Shown here: positions 10,674-19,847 of the stretch, one piece after another
Position numbering within the stretch: the first letter of the stretch is position 1
Layout: the number at the start of each line of letters is the position of its first letter
NCBI GenBank assembly: GCA_032252755.1
Contig: JAVUPY010000051.1
Location: forward strand, 110,996 to 174,995
Reading direction: 5' to 3'
Length of the DNA: 64,000 nt
DNA from: Terriglobia bacterium
Lineage (GTDB): Bacteria; Acidobacteriota; Terriglobia; Terriglobales; Acidobacteriaceae
Made by a program: the position numbers and the translations under genes
Notes under the pieces: generated by a model
Database searches by the model: none
What the model was told of the DNA's origin: nothing
What the model saw: only the letters and a program-made list of their open reading frames with translations

Positions 10674-11729
10674 GTGAAATACAGGCGAATCGTCGTCACC
10701 CATTACGGCGGGCCCGAAGCGCTCCAGGTGCTTGAAGAAGAGTGTCCGCAGGCAAAGCCGGGCGAAGTGCGCGTGAAAGTGCTCGCTGCCGGCGTCTCCT
10801 TGCCTGACCTGATGGCACGCGAGGGAATTCATCCTGAAACACCGAAGATTCCTTACACACCGGGGTGGGATCTAGTCGGCGTGGTAGATCAACTCGGCGA
10901 TGGTGTCTCAGGATTCGAACGGGGCCAGAGGGTCGCTTCGATGCCGATCCACGGTGCCTATGCCGAGTTCATTTGCCTGCCGAGACGTGAATTGATACCG
11001 GTGCCGACGGGGCTGGATGCAGGCGAGACCGTCAGCTTGATCCTGAACTACATCACTGCATACCAGATGCTGCATCATTCCGCCAAGGTGAAACCGGGAC
11101 AGCGGGTTCTGATTCACGGCGCAGCAGGCGGCGTCGGCACGGCACTTCTGCAACTGGGGCGTCTCGCCGGACTGGAGATGTACGGCACTTGTTCGTTGCG
11201 AAGCACATCAGCAGTTTCCGATCTCGGCTGTACTCCCATTGATTACAAAGAAGCCGACTTCCTGAAAGAAATTCAACGGCTGACGGATGATGGCGTGGAC
11301 GTTGTCTTTGACCCAATAGGTGGTGATCACCTCTGGCAATCCCGCAAGGCACTTCGTCGAGGTGGACGCGTCATTGGTTACGGAAATACGACCTCCCTGC
11401 GCGGTCAGGGATTGTCGTCAAGTCGTCCAGGCCGCCGGAATCGGCTCCACGGTATCCCTATTTATGCGGTATACATCGCAGGCGGTTGGATATTGCCCGG
11501 GAGAAAACGGGTGATTCCCTACAGCATTCAGACGCTGAAACGTTTGCGTCCCGCCTTATTCCGAGAGAATCTGATCGCACTCCTGGATCTTCTTCAACAG
11601 CAGAAGATCAAGCCAATCGTTGCGCAACGATTTCCTCTTGCCGAGGCCAGGGCTGCGCATGAGCTGCTCGGGAAAGGCGGCGTGACAGGGAAGATCGTTC
11701 TCGTTACTGAGAATGCAGTAGGTTGTTAA
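10674..11729 (+). CDS. Medium-chain dehydrogenase/reductase, quinone-oxidoreductase-like
   Basis: 351 residues of the zinc-independent MDR superfamily (zeta-crystallin/NADPH:quinone reductase group). The GroES-like N-terminal domain contains YGGPEALQV and PYTPGWDLVGVV. The Rossmann domain has the nucleotide motif GAAGGVGTALLQL at about 148-160, and LAEARAAHELLGKGGVTGKI closes the chain. Catalytic zinc ligands of true alcohol dehydrogenases are absent. It probably reduces quinones, enones or similar with NADPH. The GTG start has GGACGGAGG upstream and a TATAAT about 30 bases before it. It stands alone. Confidence 0.85.
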   Translation: MKYRRIVVTHYGGPEALQVLEEECPQAKPGEVRVKVLAAGVSLPDLMAREGIHPETPKIPYTPGWDLVGVVDQLGDGVSGFERGQRVASMPIHGAYAEFICLPRRELIPVPTGLDAGETVSLILNYITAYQMLHHSAKVKPGQRVLIHGAAGGVGTALLQLGRLAGLEMYGTCSLRSTSAVSDLGCTPIDYKEADFLKEIQRLTDDGVDVVFDPIGGDHLWQSRKALRRGGRVIGYGNTTSLRGQGLSSSRPGRRNRLHGIPIYAVYIAGGWILPGRKRVIPYSIQTLKRLRPALFRENLIALLDLLQQQKIKPIVAQRFPLAEARAAHELLGKGGVTGKIVLVTENAVGC

Positions 11730-11860
11730 CGGGAACAGGGGATCGTGTCCTGTCCCTGTAAATTCGGGCGGTAATCCCACGAAAAGCTCAGGTGCAGCGA
11801 AAATCGTCGCATGGCCGGCGGCGGGAGTGTTACTCTCGCGCGCATACTCAGGAGGGTGCG

Positions 11861-12418
11861 ATGGCATCGCGTCCGGATCGGCATCATTACTTCATGGGAA
11901 TTGCGTTGGCGGTTCGTCAGCGCGCGGACTGCACGGGGCAGAAGGTTGGAGCGGTGATCGTGGTGGATCGGCGGATTGTTTCGACCGGCTACAACGGGAC
12001 GCCGAGCGGAATGCAGAATTGTTCCGACGGGGGCTGCCACCGGTGCGCGAATCGCGACAAGAAGTACGCTTCGGGTACCGCGTACGATCTCTGCATCTGC
12101 GTTCACGCGGAACAGAACGCAATTTTGGCGGCGGCGAGGTTCGGCATCAGCATACAGGGCGCGGTGATGTATACGACGACGGAGCCGTGCTTTGGGTGCC
12201 TGAAGGAGATGCTGCAGGCGGGGATTTCCGAGGTGTACTACCTACATCCGTGGAGTTCGCCTCGGGATGAAAACCAGCAGCGGCAGTACCAGTCGCTGCA
12301 GAACGCGATTGAGCACGGAGTTCACCAACTGAACATGCCTGACGATCGGGAAGCGTGGGCGAAGGGCGCGTCGGCTGCAGTGGGATCGGCGGATTCTCAC
12401 GGGATGCAGACACCGTAA
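11861..12418 (+). CDS. dCMP-deaminase-family cytidylate deaminase
   Basis: 185 residues. The zinc-dependent deaminase motif is complete: HAE at 82-84 and PCFGC at 109-113 supply the catalytic zinc ligands (H82, C110, C113) and the catalytic glutamate. Extra cysteines C54, C59 and C62 fit the second structural metal site seen in dCMP deaminases. Such enzymes convert dCMP to dUMP for thymidylate synthesis; ComEB is a close relative. The ATG at 11861 has AGGAGG six bases upstream, so the longer frame is rejected. The C-terminal 25 residues are low-complexity and extend past the usual fold. Confidence 0.88.
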   Translation: MASRPDRHHYFMGIALAVRQRADCTGQKVGAVIVVDRRIVSTGYNGTPSGMQNCSDGGCHRCANRDKKYASGTAYDLCICVHAEQNAILAAARFGISIQGAVMYTTTEPCFGCLKEMLQAGISEVYYLHPWSSPRDENQQRQYQSLQNAIEHGVHQLNMPDDREAWAKGASAAVGSADSHGMQTP

Positions 12419-12527
12419 AGGTGGGCTGTGGCTCCGCAATCGAGCGCCGGCGATGAAAGAGAAACAGACTCACATTTGCGAACAACGCGCAGACGTGGGG
12501 ACCTTCATCGATTCTCACGGGATGCAA
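12392..12527 (+). repeat. 17-bp direct repeat flanking the rnpB-proximal spacer
   Basis: GATTCTCACGGGATGCA occurs at 12392-12408, inside the end of the deaminase gene, and again at 12511-12527 in the spacer. The copies are identical and about 119 bases apart, which suggests a short duplication. Confidence 0.6.
12466..12502. repeat. CCCACATCTGC palindromic repeat, copy 2 (diverged)
   Basis: CTCACATTTGCGAACAACGC, then GCAGACGTGGGG, aligns almost base for base with the element at 9922-9959, with compensating changes in both arms that keep the hairpin. Confidence 0.5.
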
Positions 12528-12563
12528 AAGGAAACCGCTCCTGCGGTTTAGACAGGAGCGGTC
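12525..12563 (-). terminator. Terminator of rnpB
   Basis: Arms 12535-12544 and 12554-12563 (ACCGCTCCTG / CAGGAGCGGT) form a 10-bp hairpin, followed on the minus strand by TTTCCTTTT. It lies directly after the 3' end of RNase P RNA. Confidence 0.75.
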
Positions 12564-12569
12564 ACGTAT

Positions 12570-12985
12570 AGCAGCCGGATCTATAAGCCGAATTCTGTCC
12601 GCGGCTTGCGCCGTGGGGCGATCATTCCTCTTGGCCAGCCATTACTGGCTGGCTCCAGCGACCTACCCGAAGGTTTGACGTGCCGAGCCGGCGCGTGCAC
12701 CCGAAGGCGCTTCCTCCCTATTTGGTCTTGCTCCGTGTGGGGTTTGCCATGCCCCGGACATTACTGCCCGGGCGGTGCGCTCTTACCGCACCTTTTCACC
12801 CTTACCTCGTCGAAACGAGGCGGTATATTCTCTGTGGCACTTTCCGTCAGTTGCCCTTGACGGCAACCGCCCGGACGTTATCCGGCACACTGCTCTGCGG
12901 AGTTCGGACTTTCCTCTCCCGCTTCCGTGCGGCCTGGCAGAACCAGCGTAAACGGGACGGCAGCGATCACCCGATCCAGCGGCTA
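12570..12985 (-). ncRNA. rnpB: RNase P RNA, bacterial class A
   Basis: The ribozyme that matures tRNA 5' ends. On the minus strand it contains the universal GAGGAAAGTCCGAACTCC near the 5' end and GACAGAATTCGGCTTATAG near the 3' end. The ends were set by helix P1: bases 12973-12985 pair with 12570-12582 over 13 positions with one mismatch and one G-U pair. That gives 416 nt, normal for class A. Open frames on the plus strand here are shadows of the structured RNA. A terminator follows immediately. Confidence 0.95.
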
Positions 12986-12995
12986 ACAATGAATA

Positions 12996-14747
12996 TTATA
13001 GCGAATTGGCTGCCCGGCGGATGGCGGTCGAGACCTGCACTTCCAGCCGATACTGTTCCGCCGCTTCGGTTTCTCGGCCCTGGGCATGCAAGGCCTTGGC
13101 GAGAGCTCCGTGATAGCCGACGGTCTGGGGTGCCAATGTCGTGGCGATGCGATACCAGCGTTCGGCTTCGGCGTAGTCCTTTTCTTTCATGGCAAGGTTG
13201 CCGACCTTCGAGGCACAGATCGGCTTGAGATTGCCGAAAGAATCCGCGGTGAAAGCTCGCTCATAGCCGGACTTGGCCTTGGTCAGATCGTCTCGCCTCT
13301 CGGCCAGGGCGGCTTGCGAATACAGGAGATAAGCAGAGGCCGGGTGCGCGTTGAGACCTTCCGTGATTATCTCTTCGGCAGCCGGAAGATTGCCGGCGAG
13401 GGCATACTCGTCCGCGAGAACTACCTTGGGACGTACTGAGTTGGGTGCGATGACGCTGGCGCGCTGCCAGAGCGAGAGATTATCCACCCAGAAGCCGGTT
13501 TCGTGCCAGGTACTCGCTGCCCAAGAAGCAATCAGCAACAGGCCGATTGCGTAGCGAGCCTGCGCGGGAACACGGCTTGGGGCCAGAAGCAGCCACGCGA
13601 TCAGCGCAGCGAAGGGATAGCTTGCGAGATACAGGTATCGGTCGTGCTGCTGCGCCATGGGTGCTAGCACAATGTAGGGCGCCATCGTGAGCACGAAGAA
13701 TGCAACCATAACGGTCGCTTCTACCGAGCGGTGCCGCAGCCATATCCAGATGCCAATCCCCCCAGAGAGCAGCAATGCGATTCCCGGAGCGACGAAGTTC
13801 CAGAGCTTGGGCGTGGTGACGATGATGGAGTCGTACATCACGGCGAGACCGGTGGGCCACACCAGGTGCTTTACGTACCACCAGCAGGCGAGCGGTGCGC
13901 TCCAGATGTTCGTGGCCGTGAAGGAAGGTTTCAGGTAAGGCTTTCCCACTCCGGCGCTGACGACATGAGGCGTAAGCGCGATGTGTCGCAGAACGAAGTA
14001 TCCGGCGATTGCAATGGCGTAAGGAAGCAGAAGGAGAAAGCTTTTGCGAATTTTTTGGCGGCTGGTTTCCGAAAGCCAGAAATGTACCGCGATGAGGCCC
14101 GGCAGAACGGCGAGCGTCTCTTTTGTGAGCAGGCAGGCCGCATAGAATAGAAGCGAACCGGCAATCCAGCCGTTCCGCGAGGTTTCGCGCCATTTGAAGT
14201 AGCAGATGAGAGATGCGAAGAAGAAAAGAGCACCGATACCGTCGCACCAACTGCTGCCGACCCATGCGACCGGTTCTACTTTCGCCGGGTGAATGGAGTA
14301 GAAAAATGCGGTCAGCAGGGCCATCCATTCGGAACGAAACAGGTGGCGTCCGAAGAGGTATGCCAGATAAAACGCGGTGACATGAATGGCAACGGCGGCG
14401 AGGTGAAACCATCCGGGAGTGCCACCGGTCCAATGTACGAAGATGATGCCTAGAGCCGACGATAACGGACGATAGTAGTCGGACCCGGTGCCGGAAGCCG
14501 AGGCGAAAAGATCATGTAGAAAGAGGGATTTGAGAGCGGCCCAGCCCTTCCACTGGATGAAAACAATTCCGAGGTCGTCGTAGACGAAGCCGTAAGTGAC
14601 AGTTCGCACGTAGAGCGCTGCCAGAAAAATGGCGGAAAGGCGCAGGAGAACCCCGGGCTCGCGCAACTTGCGGGCGAGCCACCCGAGTTTAGGGGAATCC
14701 CTCACCGTCTCGGACCGCAGTGGTTCTGTATATGTGCCTGTGTTCAA
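12996..14747 (-). CDS. GT-C-type membrane glycosyltransferase-like protein with TPRs
   Basis: 583 residues with about ten hydrophobic segments. GFVYDDLGIVFIQW and SDYYRPLSSALG in the first loop match the acidic motif of GT-C (PMT/TMTC-like) mannosyltransferase-type enzymes that use lipid-linked sugars. The last 150 residues are tetratricopeptide repeats (ALAGNLPAAEEIITEGLNAH, KEKDYAEAERWYRIATTLAP). The predicted start is TTG at 14745-14747; a GTG 14 codons later is possible. It may glycosylate proteins or envelope lipids; donor and acceptor are unknown. It diverges from the permease pair and ends about 10 bases before the start of rnpB on the same strand. Confidence 0.75.
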   Translation of the reverse strand: MNTGTYTEPLRSETVRDSPKLGWLARKLREPGVLLRLSAIFLAALYVRTVTYGFVYDDLGIVFIQWKGWAALKSLFLHDLFASASGTGSDYYRPLSSALGIIFVHWTGGTPGWFHLAAVAIHVTAFYLAYLFGRHLFRSEWMALLTAFFYSIHPAKVEPVAWVGSSWCDGIGALFFFASLICYFKWRETSRNGWIAGSLLFYAACLLTKETLAVLPGLIAVHFWLSETSRQKIRKSFLLLLPYAIAIAGYFVLRHIALTPHVVSAGVGKPYLKPSFTATNIWSAPLACWWYVKHLVWPTGLAVMYDSIIVTTPKLWNFVAPGIALLLSGGIGIWIWLRHRSVEATVMVAFFVLTMAPYIVLAPMAQQHDRYLYLASYPFAALIAWLLLAPSRVPAQARYAIGLLLIASWAASTWHETGFWVDNLSLWQRASVIAPNSVRPKVVLADEYALAGNLPAAEEIITEGLNAHPASAYLLYSQAALAERRDDLTKAKSGYERAFTADSFGNLKPICASKVGNLAMKEKDYAEAERWYRIATTLAPQTVGYHGALAKALHAQGRETEAAEQYRLEVQVSTAIRRAANSL

Positions 14748-14897
14748 GTTCCCGGACTCCGTTGGATGGCTTGACTATACAGCAAGTTACGGCGAAACCT
14801 GGACTGACGGAAGTGCAATGAATATAGGTTTTTGCGTCTACGGGGCGAGCTCATCCGTCTGCTAAACTGTGAGAACCTCGTCGCCGCGCAGGTTTGC

Positions 14898-16130
14898 ATG
14901 AATCTCGCCGAAGCCGTCCGGCTGGCCCTGCAATCGTTGTGGGCTAACAAATTGCGAACGGTGGTCACTCTCGCCGGAGTCGTCATCGGAGTGGCCGCCG
15001 TGATCGCTGTCGTCACCTTCGTGAACGGCATCAATGGCTACGTCGCCGAAAAGGTGTTCAATCTCGGTGCCGACGTTTTCATCATCTCCAAAGCCCCCAA
15101 TGTCATTACGAACGTCGAGGAATTCCTCGAGGCGCAGAAACGGAAGGATCTGACGCTGGAAGACTACTCGGCGGTTCGCGAAAGCTGCCGGCACTGCAAA
15201 GACGTGGGGGCGTTCGCGATCTCCGGCAACGGGAAAGTGAAGTACGAGGAGCAGAGCAGCGAAGACACCGACGTTCGCGGTTGGACACCGAGCATGAGCC
15301 GGATTTTCGACCTGGATCTTGTCGCCGGGCGGACCATCAACGACACTGACGTCAACACCGCGGCTCCGGTCGTCATCATCGGCCACGATATCCTCGACAA
15401 CCTTATGCCGGACACCGATCCGATCGGAAAGGAGATTCGCGTAGACGGACGTGTCTACACGGTGGTTGGAGTAGGGGAGAAGGAGGGCAAAACCCTGGGC
15501 CGCAGCCGCGATAACTGGGTCATCCTGCCAATCACTTCCTATTTCAAAGCCTATGGTTCGCATGACAAGTCGTTGCGAATCTGGGGCAAGGCTTACGATG
15601 TTGGCACGCCGATGGAGCAGGCCATCGATGACGCCCGTGTCATTATGCGGGCGCGCCGTCACGATGCTCCCGATGCGGCGGACAGCTTCGCCATCGAAAC
15701 CAACCAGAACTTCCTGGCGATCTGGGCGAGCATCAGCAGCACGTTCTTTGCGGTCATGATCGCGATCACGTCGATTGCGCTGGTGGTGGGCGGTATCGTC
15801 ATCATGAACATCATGCTGGTCTCGGTAACCGAGCGCACGCGCGAAATCGGGATTCGCAAGGCCATGGGTGCACGACGCTCGGATGTGCTGCGGCAGTTCC
15901 TGATGGAGTCGGTGATATTGGCGCTGCTCGGCGGGATGATGGGCGTTGCGCTGGGTATTGGCGTGGCAAAGGCGATTACCGCGTTCGTCGGCATGCCATC
16001 GGCGGTGGCTCTGTGGGCTGTCCTCGTGGGACTGCTGGTCGCCGCAAGCATCGGCATCTTCTTTGGCGTTTATCCGGCGCGCCGGGCGGCGAGTCTCGAT
16101 CCGATCACCGCGCTGAGGTTCGAACTGTAA
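14898..16130 (+). CDS. MacB/FtsX-family ABC permease 1
   Basis: 410 residues in the MacB arrangement: an N-terminal membrane helix ([20 protein letters not shown], then AVVTF), a periplasmic core domain, and three C-terminal helices forming the FtsX permease domain. These include the conserved cytoplasmic segment [19 protein letters not shown]. Such permeases act as mechanotransmitters that export peptides, lipids or siderophores with TolC partners. The ATG at 14898 begins the helix; 22 upstream codons are discarded. It overlaps the next gene by one base (TAATG), so the two are co-translated. No ATP-binding subunit lies nearby. Confidence 0.88.
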   Translation: MNLAEAVRLALQSLWANKLRTVVTLAGVVIGVAAVIAVVTFVNGINGYVAEKVFNLGADVFIISKAPNVITNVEEFLEAQKRKDLTLEDYSAVRESCRHCKDVGAFAISGNGKVKYEEQSSEDTDVRGWTPSMSRIFDLDLVAGRTINDTDVNTAAPVVIIGHDILDNLMPDTDPIGKEIRVDGRVYTVVGVGEKEGKTLGRSRDNWVILPITSYFKAYGSHDKSLRIWGKAYDVGTPMEQAIDDARVIMRARRHDAPDAADSFAIETNQNFLAIWASISSTFFAVMIAITSIALVVGGIVIMNIMLVSVTERTREIGIRKAMGARRSDVLRQFLMESVILALLGGMMGVALGIGVAKAITAFVGMPSAVALWAVLVGLLVAASIGIFFGVYPARRAASLDPITALRFEL

Positions 16131-17392
16131 TGGCGAAGCGTAACGATGTCGGTGAGATCATCCGGATGGCGATGGATTCCATCCGCAAGAACAAGATGCG
16201 CTCGGGACTCACTGTTCTTGGCATCGTTATTGGTGTCACGACCGTTATCGCGATCAGTTCGGTGGTGCGCGGCTTGAACAAGAGCGTCCAGGCAACAGTG
16301 GAGCAGATGGGATCGAATATCATCTTCGCTTTCCACCTCGAGCCGTTTACCTTCAGCCGGCCATCGCCCGAGGTGCTGCAGCGGAAGCGCCTGACTTACG
16401 ATGACATGATCGCGATGAAGGATCTGCCGCACGTGCAGGCAGCGTGCGTGGGGTTGCGGTACGTTCAGCCGCAGTTTAAAACCGGGACCTACGCTGTGAA
16501 GTACAACGGACGGACGGCAAAGAATACGATATTGGAAGGGGACACCGCTTCCTGGACGCAAGTTTTTGATCTGTCCATGGACTCTGGCCGCTATTTCACC
16601 GAGGCCGAAGATCTCAACCGCTCGCCCGTCGTAGTAATCGGCCATGACACCGCGCAGGAACTGTTTGGGAACTCCGACCCGCTCGGGAAAGAACTCAACA
16701 TCGAAGGCCAGCTGTTCACAATCATTGGCGTGGCCGAGAAGCGGAAGACCGCATTCAGCGGCGGGTCGAACCCCGAAGACAACCAGGTGGTCTTCCCATA
16801 CTTCACGTTCCGCAAGTTGCACCCCGAACTCGATCAGAACTGGATCAGCCTCAAGGCGACCTCCAAGGATGACATGCCGCGCGCGGAAGAGGAGGTTCGC
16901 GAGTTGCTGCGGGTTCGGCGAAAACTGGCGCCCAATCAGCCGGACAATTTCGCCGTCTTCAGCCAGGACAGCCTGTTGCAGTTCTGGGATCAGTTGACGA
17001 ACGGGTTGTTCATCTTCATGTTCGCCGTCTCCAGCGTTGGACTGATCGTGGGCGGCGTTGGGGTGATGGCCATCATGCTTGTCTCGGTGACGGAGCGGAC
17101 ACGAGAGATCGGCGTGCGCAAGGCTATTGGTGCCCGCAAGCGCGACATCCTCCTGCAGTTCACCCTCGAGGCGATGACGCTGACAGGTATTGGGGGAGTC
17201 CTCGGCATCGGTGTCGGTGGAGTCATCACGATGCTCGTCCCGCTAGTTTTCCCATCTCTTCCGGCCACGATGTCGTTCTTCTGGGCGATTTTCGCATTCT
17301 CCGCGGCCGGTTTGATCGGACTGGTGTTCGGAATCTATCCGGCGTGGAAGGCATCGCACCTTGATCCCATCGAGGCACTTCGATACGAGTGA
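16130..17392 (+). CDS. MacB/FtsX-family ABC permease 2
   Basis: 420 residues, paralogous to the preceding gene. It has the helix [20 protein letters not shown], a periplasmic core (residues about 55-270), and the FtsX domain with [20 protein letters not shown] and three closing helices. The ATG overlaps the upstream stop by one base, which sets the start. The pair probably forms a heterodimer. Because the usual MacB ATPase domain or gene is missing here, the nucleotide-binding subunit must be encoded elsewhere. Confidence 0.88.
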   Translation: MAKRNDVGEIIRMAMDSIRKNKMRSGLTVLGIVIGVTTVIAISSVVRGLNKSVQATVEQMGSNIIFAFHLEPFTFSRPSPEVLQRKRLTYDDMIAMKDLPHVQAACVGLRYVQPQFKTGTYAVKYNGRTAKNTILEGDTASWTQVFDLSMDSGRYFTEAEDLNRSPVVVIGHDTAQELFGNSDPLGKELNIEGQLFTIIGVAEKRKTAFSGGSNPEDNQVVFPYFTFRKLHPELDQNWISLKATSKDDMPRAEEEVRELLRVRRKLAPNQPDNFAVFSQDSLLQFWDQLTNGLFIFMFAVSSVGLIVGGVGVMAIMLVSVTERTREIGVRKAIGARKRDILLQFTLEAMTLTGIGGVLGIGVGGVITMLVPLVFPSLPATMSFFWAIFAFSAAGLIGLVFGIYPAWKASHLDPIEALRYE

Positions 17393-17433
17393 TTTCGCGC
17401 GTTCGTGTTCTCTGCTAAGCTGAGCCCTTCCCG

Positions 17434-18615
17434 ATGACACTCGCCCTGCACTCGCTGGCTGTGCTGTTCGCAATCCTGGCTGGATGCGGTTTCGGTTACC
17501 TGGTGCTGACGCTTTGGGCCATTTATCACTGGCGGCGCAAGGTCTTCACCGTCGATCCGAACTTCACCCCGGCGGTATCGATTCTCAAACCGCTGAAAGG
17601 TGCCGATCCAGAGATGTACGAGGGATTCCGCAGCCATTGCCTTCAGGACTATCCGGCCGAGTACGAGATCATCTTCGGCGTCAATGATCTGTCCGATCCT
17701 GCTGTCGCCGAAGTCGACCGGTTGAAGCGGGAGTTTCCGCATCGGGCTATCCGGCTTGTGATATGTCGCGACTCCGGTGGAACCAATCGAAAGGTGACCA
17801 ACCTTGCGCAGATGGTGCGCGAAGCGCGCTACGAGTATGTGATCATCAATGACAGCGACATCCGTGTTCCTCCCAATTATCTGAGCGATGTCTTTTCCCA
17901 TTTCGCCGATCCCCAGGTTGGAATGGTGACGGCTCTCTATCGTGGAGTGCCGCAGAAGAGCATCTGGTCGCGAGTGGAGTCGATGATCATCGCCGACTTC
18001 GCCGGGGGAATCCTCTCGGCCCTGGTGGTAGATCGCGGCATCAAATTTGCACTCGGCTCCACATTGGCGATCAGCAAGAAAGTCCTCGCCGAAATCGGCG
18101 GCCTCGAACCGTTGTCCAACTTCCTCGCCGACGATTACGAACTCGGCTTCCGTACATTTCACGCGGGCTACCGGGTGGCGCTAGCCGGGGTTGTCGTTGA
18201 AACCTTCCTGCCCGCTTATTCGTTTCGCCAAATGTACGAGCATCAACTGAGGTGGGGACGTACGATGCGCGATCTTCGCAAATCCGCGTATGCGGGGATC
18301 ATTTTCACGTATGGTCTTTCGTGGGCGATCATCGCCTCAATATTCGCAGGATTCGCTCCGTGGAGCCTGGCGCTTTTGGCGCTTGTTGCCGTCGTGCGCT
18401 TTCTTTCGACCTATTCGTACGCACGATGGGTGGTGCTGGACGCGCATTGCCGGCGGAACCTCTGGCTGGTACCGTTGCGCGACGCCATCGGCGTGGTCGT
18501 ATTTATTGCCAGTTTCCTTGGCAACACCGTCACATGGAGAGGAGAAGCGTTCCGTCTGAAGGATGGGGTGTTGTATCGGAAGGACGATATTGCGCGACAA
18601 AAGCTATCTGCCTAG
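17434..18615 (+). CDS. GT21 (ceramide-glucosyltransferase/HpnI-like) glycosyltransferase
   Basis: 393 residues. After an N-terminal membrane helix comes a GT-A domain: PAVSILKPLKGADPEMYEGF, the metal-binding NDSDIRV (DxD), the general-base region FLADDYELGFR and the acceptor/donor motif HQLRWGRTMR (QxxRW). Three C-terminal membrane segments follow. This layout is shared by ceramide glucosyltransferases and by HpnI, which adds N-acetylglucosamine to hopanoid tetrol; no other hopanoid gene is nearby, so the acceptor is uncertain. Its last 12 bases overlap the end of the convergent paralogue. Confidence 0.82.
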   Translation: MTLALHSLAVLFAILAGCGFGYLVLTLWAIYHWRRKVFTVDPNFTPAVSILKPLKGADPEMYEGFRSHCLQDYPAEYEIIFGVNDLSDPAVAEVDRLKREFPHRAIRLVICRDSGGTNRKVTNLAQMVREARYEYVIINDSDIRVPPNYLSDVFSHFADPQVGMVTALYRGVPQKSIWSRVESMIIADFAGGILSALVVDRGIKFALGSTLAISKKVLAEIGGLEPLSNFLADDYELGFRTFHAGYRVALAGVVVETFLPAYSFRQMYEHQLRWGRTMRDLRKSAYAGIIFTYGLSWAIIASIFAGFAPWSLALLALVAVVRFLSTYSYARWVVLDAHCRRNLWLVPLRDAIGVVVFIASFLGNTVTWRGEAFRLKDGVLYRKDDIARQKLSA

Positions 18616-19845
18616 CAGGACTTCATCCATCTCGCGCGCGGCCGGCACAATTCTTCCGCCTTCAGTGAAGTGATACCTTTCGCCGCGCCACGAGAAATTG
18701 CTGCCGCCAAGATAACTCGCGCACCACACGAAGAAGCCAAGCAGATCGCGAACCGGATAAAACAATGCGCCCGCGAGCGCGCGCCGGTCGCCAACTACGC
18801 CCCACCCTATGACGATGGCCTGGATTACCCGGTTGAGGTATCCCCATGCGAACAGTGCGATCGCCAGCGGCCACATCTTCAGTGTCGCCGCACAAATCAG
18901 GCCGAGTATCCCAAATGGAGTCGAGAACGTGAGTCCTGTTCCGAGGTGGCCTCGCGGACGCGAATAGCGCGTGCTGCGCATCCAGCGCAGTTGGGTTCGA
19001 AACGTCTGGCCGAATGTCTGCGCCGTGAGCACGTGCCCTACGCGTGTGTAGTGCGAGAGAACAACATTCATTCCGGATCGTTCGAACACAAGATTGCCGA
19101 GCACGAAATCGTCGGAGTAGTAGTCCTTGGTTTCGGCAATGCCCCCGATTTTCTCGAGTGCGTCGCGCCGTACCGCCATGATTGCGCCAAGGGCAAAACG
19201 CATTCCCTCCAGCATATCGGCCGTGATGACGCCAGAGGGTAACTCCACCGACATGCCGAGGGCCTCCAGCTTCGACCAGAAATCCGGGGCAGGAATACCG
19301 CGGTACATGCAAGTGACCAGGCCATTGCACGGATCGAGCAGCGGGGGAATGACGTTCTGCAGGAATTCCGGTTGAACGCGGATGTCGCTGTCGCTGATGA
19401 CGAAATAGTCGTTGCTGCTCGCCGCGATCATCTTCGCGAGCGAGAAAACTTTCGCGTTCGGCCACACCGGATACCCGGATAGCACGACACGTGCGGTCAC
19501 CTTGGGATACTTTGCGCGAAGGTTTGCAACTGCCTCGAGCGCAGGGTCGTCGGATTCACGACAGCCGAAGACAATCTCGTAGTCCGGATAATCCAGGCGG
19601 AAAAAGCTCTCAAGATTGTCTTCGAGGTTAGGTTCCGTGCCACAGAGCGGCTTCAGGATGGTGACTGGGGGTAGTTCGTCCCTGTTCTGTGCTTCGCCGC
19701 GAACATGCCATTTGGAAGCTTTGCGGCGGAAGCGTACGGCCGCGACACTCGCCAATGCGAGGAACACCGTCGACGAGATTGTGCCCAGGATTGCGATGAG
19801 TAACCCGAGCCTCGTTGTCACCGTCAGTATGGAAGCTGCCATCAT
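18604..19845 (-). CDS. Second GT21-like glycosyltransferase
   Basis: 413 residues, paralogous to the convergent gene. It shows PPVTILKPLCGTEPNLEDNL, the DxD motif ISDSDIRV, YYSDDFVLGN and QLRWMRSTR, with a leading membrane helix and three trailing ones. It likely transfers a sugar from a nucleotide donor to a membrane lipid. The stop lies inside the end of the facing glycosyltransferase (12-bp tail-to-tail overlap). It starts two bases after the ArnT-like gene ends, so these two form an operon and may act on the same lipid. Confidence 0.82.
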   Translation of the reverse strand: MMAASILTVTTRLGLLIAILGTISSTVFLALASVAAVRFRRKASKWHVRGEAQNRDELPPVTILKPLCGTEPNLEDNLESFFRLDYPDYEIVFGCRESDDPALEAVANLRAKYPKVTARVVLSGYPVWPNAKVFSLAKMIAASSNDYFVISDSDIRVQPEFLQNVIPPLLDPCNGLVTCMYRGIPAPDFWSKLEALGMSVELPSGVITADMLEGMRFALGAIMAVRRDALEKIGGIAETKDYYSDDFVLGNLVFERSGMNVVLSHYTRVGHVLTAQTFGQTFRTQLRWMRSTRYSRPRGHLGTGLTFSTPFGILGLICAATLKMWPLAIALFAWGYLNRVIQAIVIGWGVVGDRRALAGALFYPVRDLLGFFVWCASYLGGSNFSWRGERYHFTEGGRIVPAAREMDEVLLGR

Positions 19846-19847
19846 GT

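Noticed and set aside
12606..13228. Plus-strand open frames of 84 and 182 codons
   Set aside because: They lie over RNase P RNA and the end of the GT-C gene; the RNA signature and P1 helix explain the sequence.
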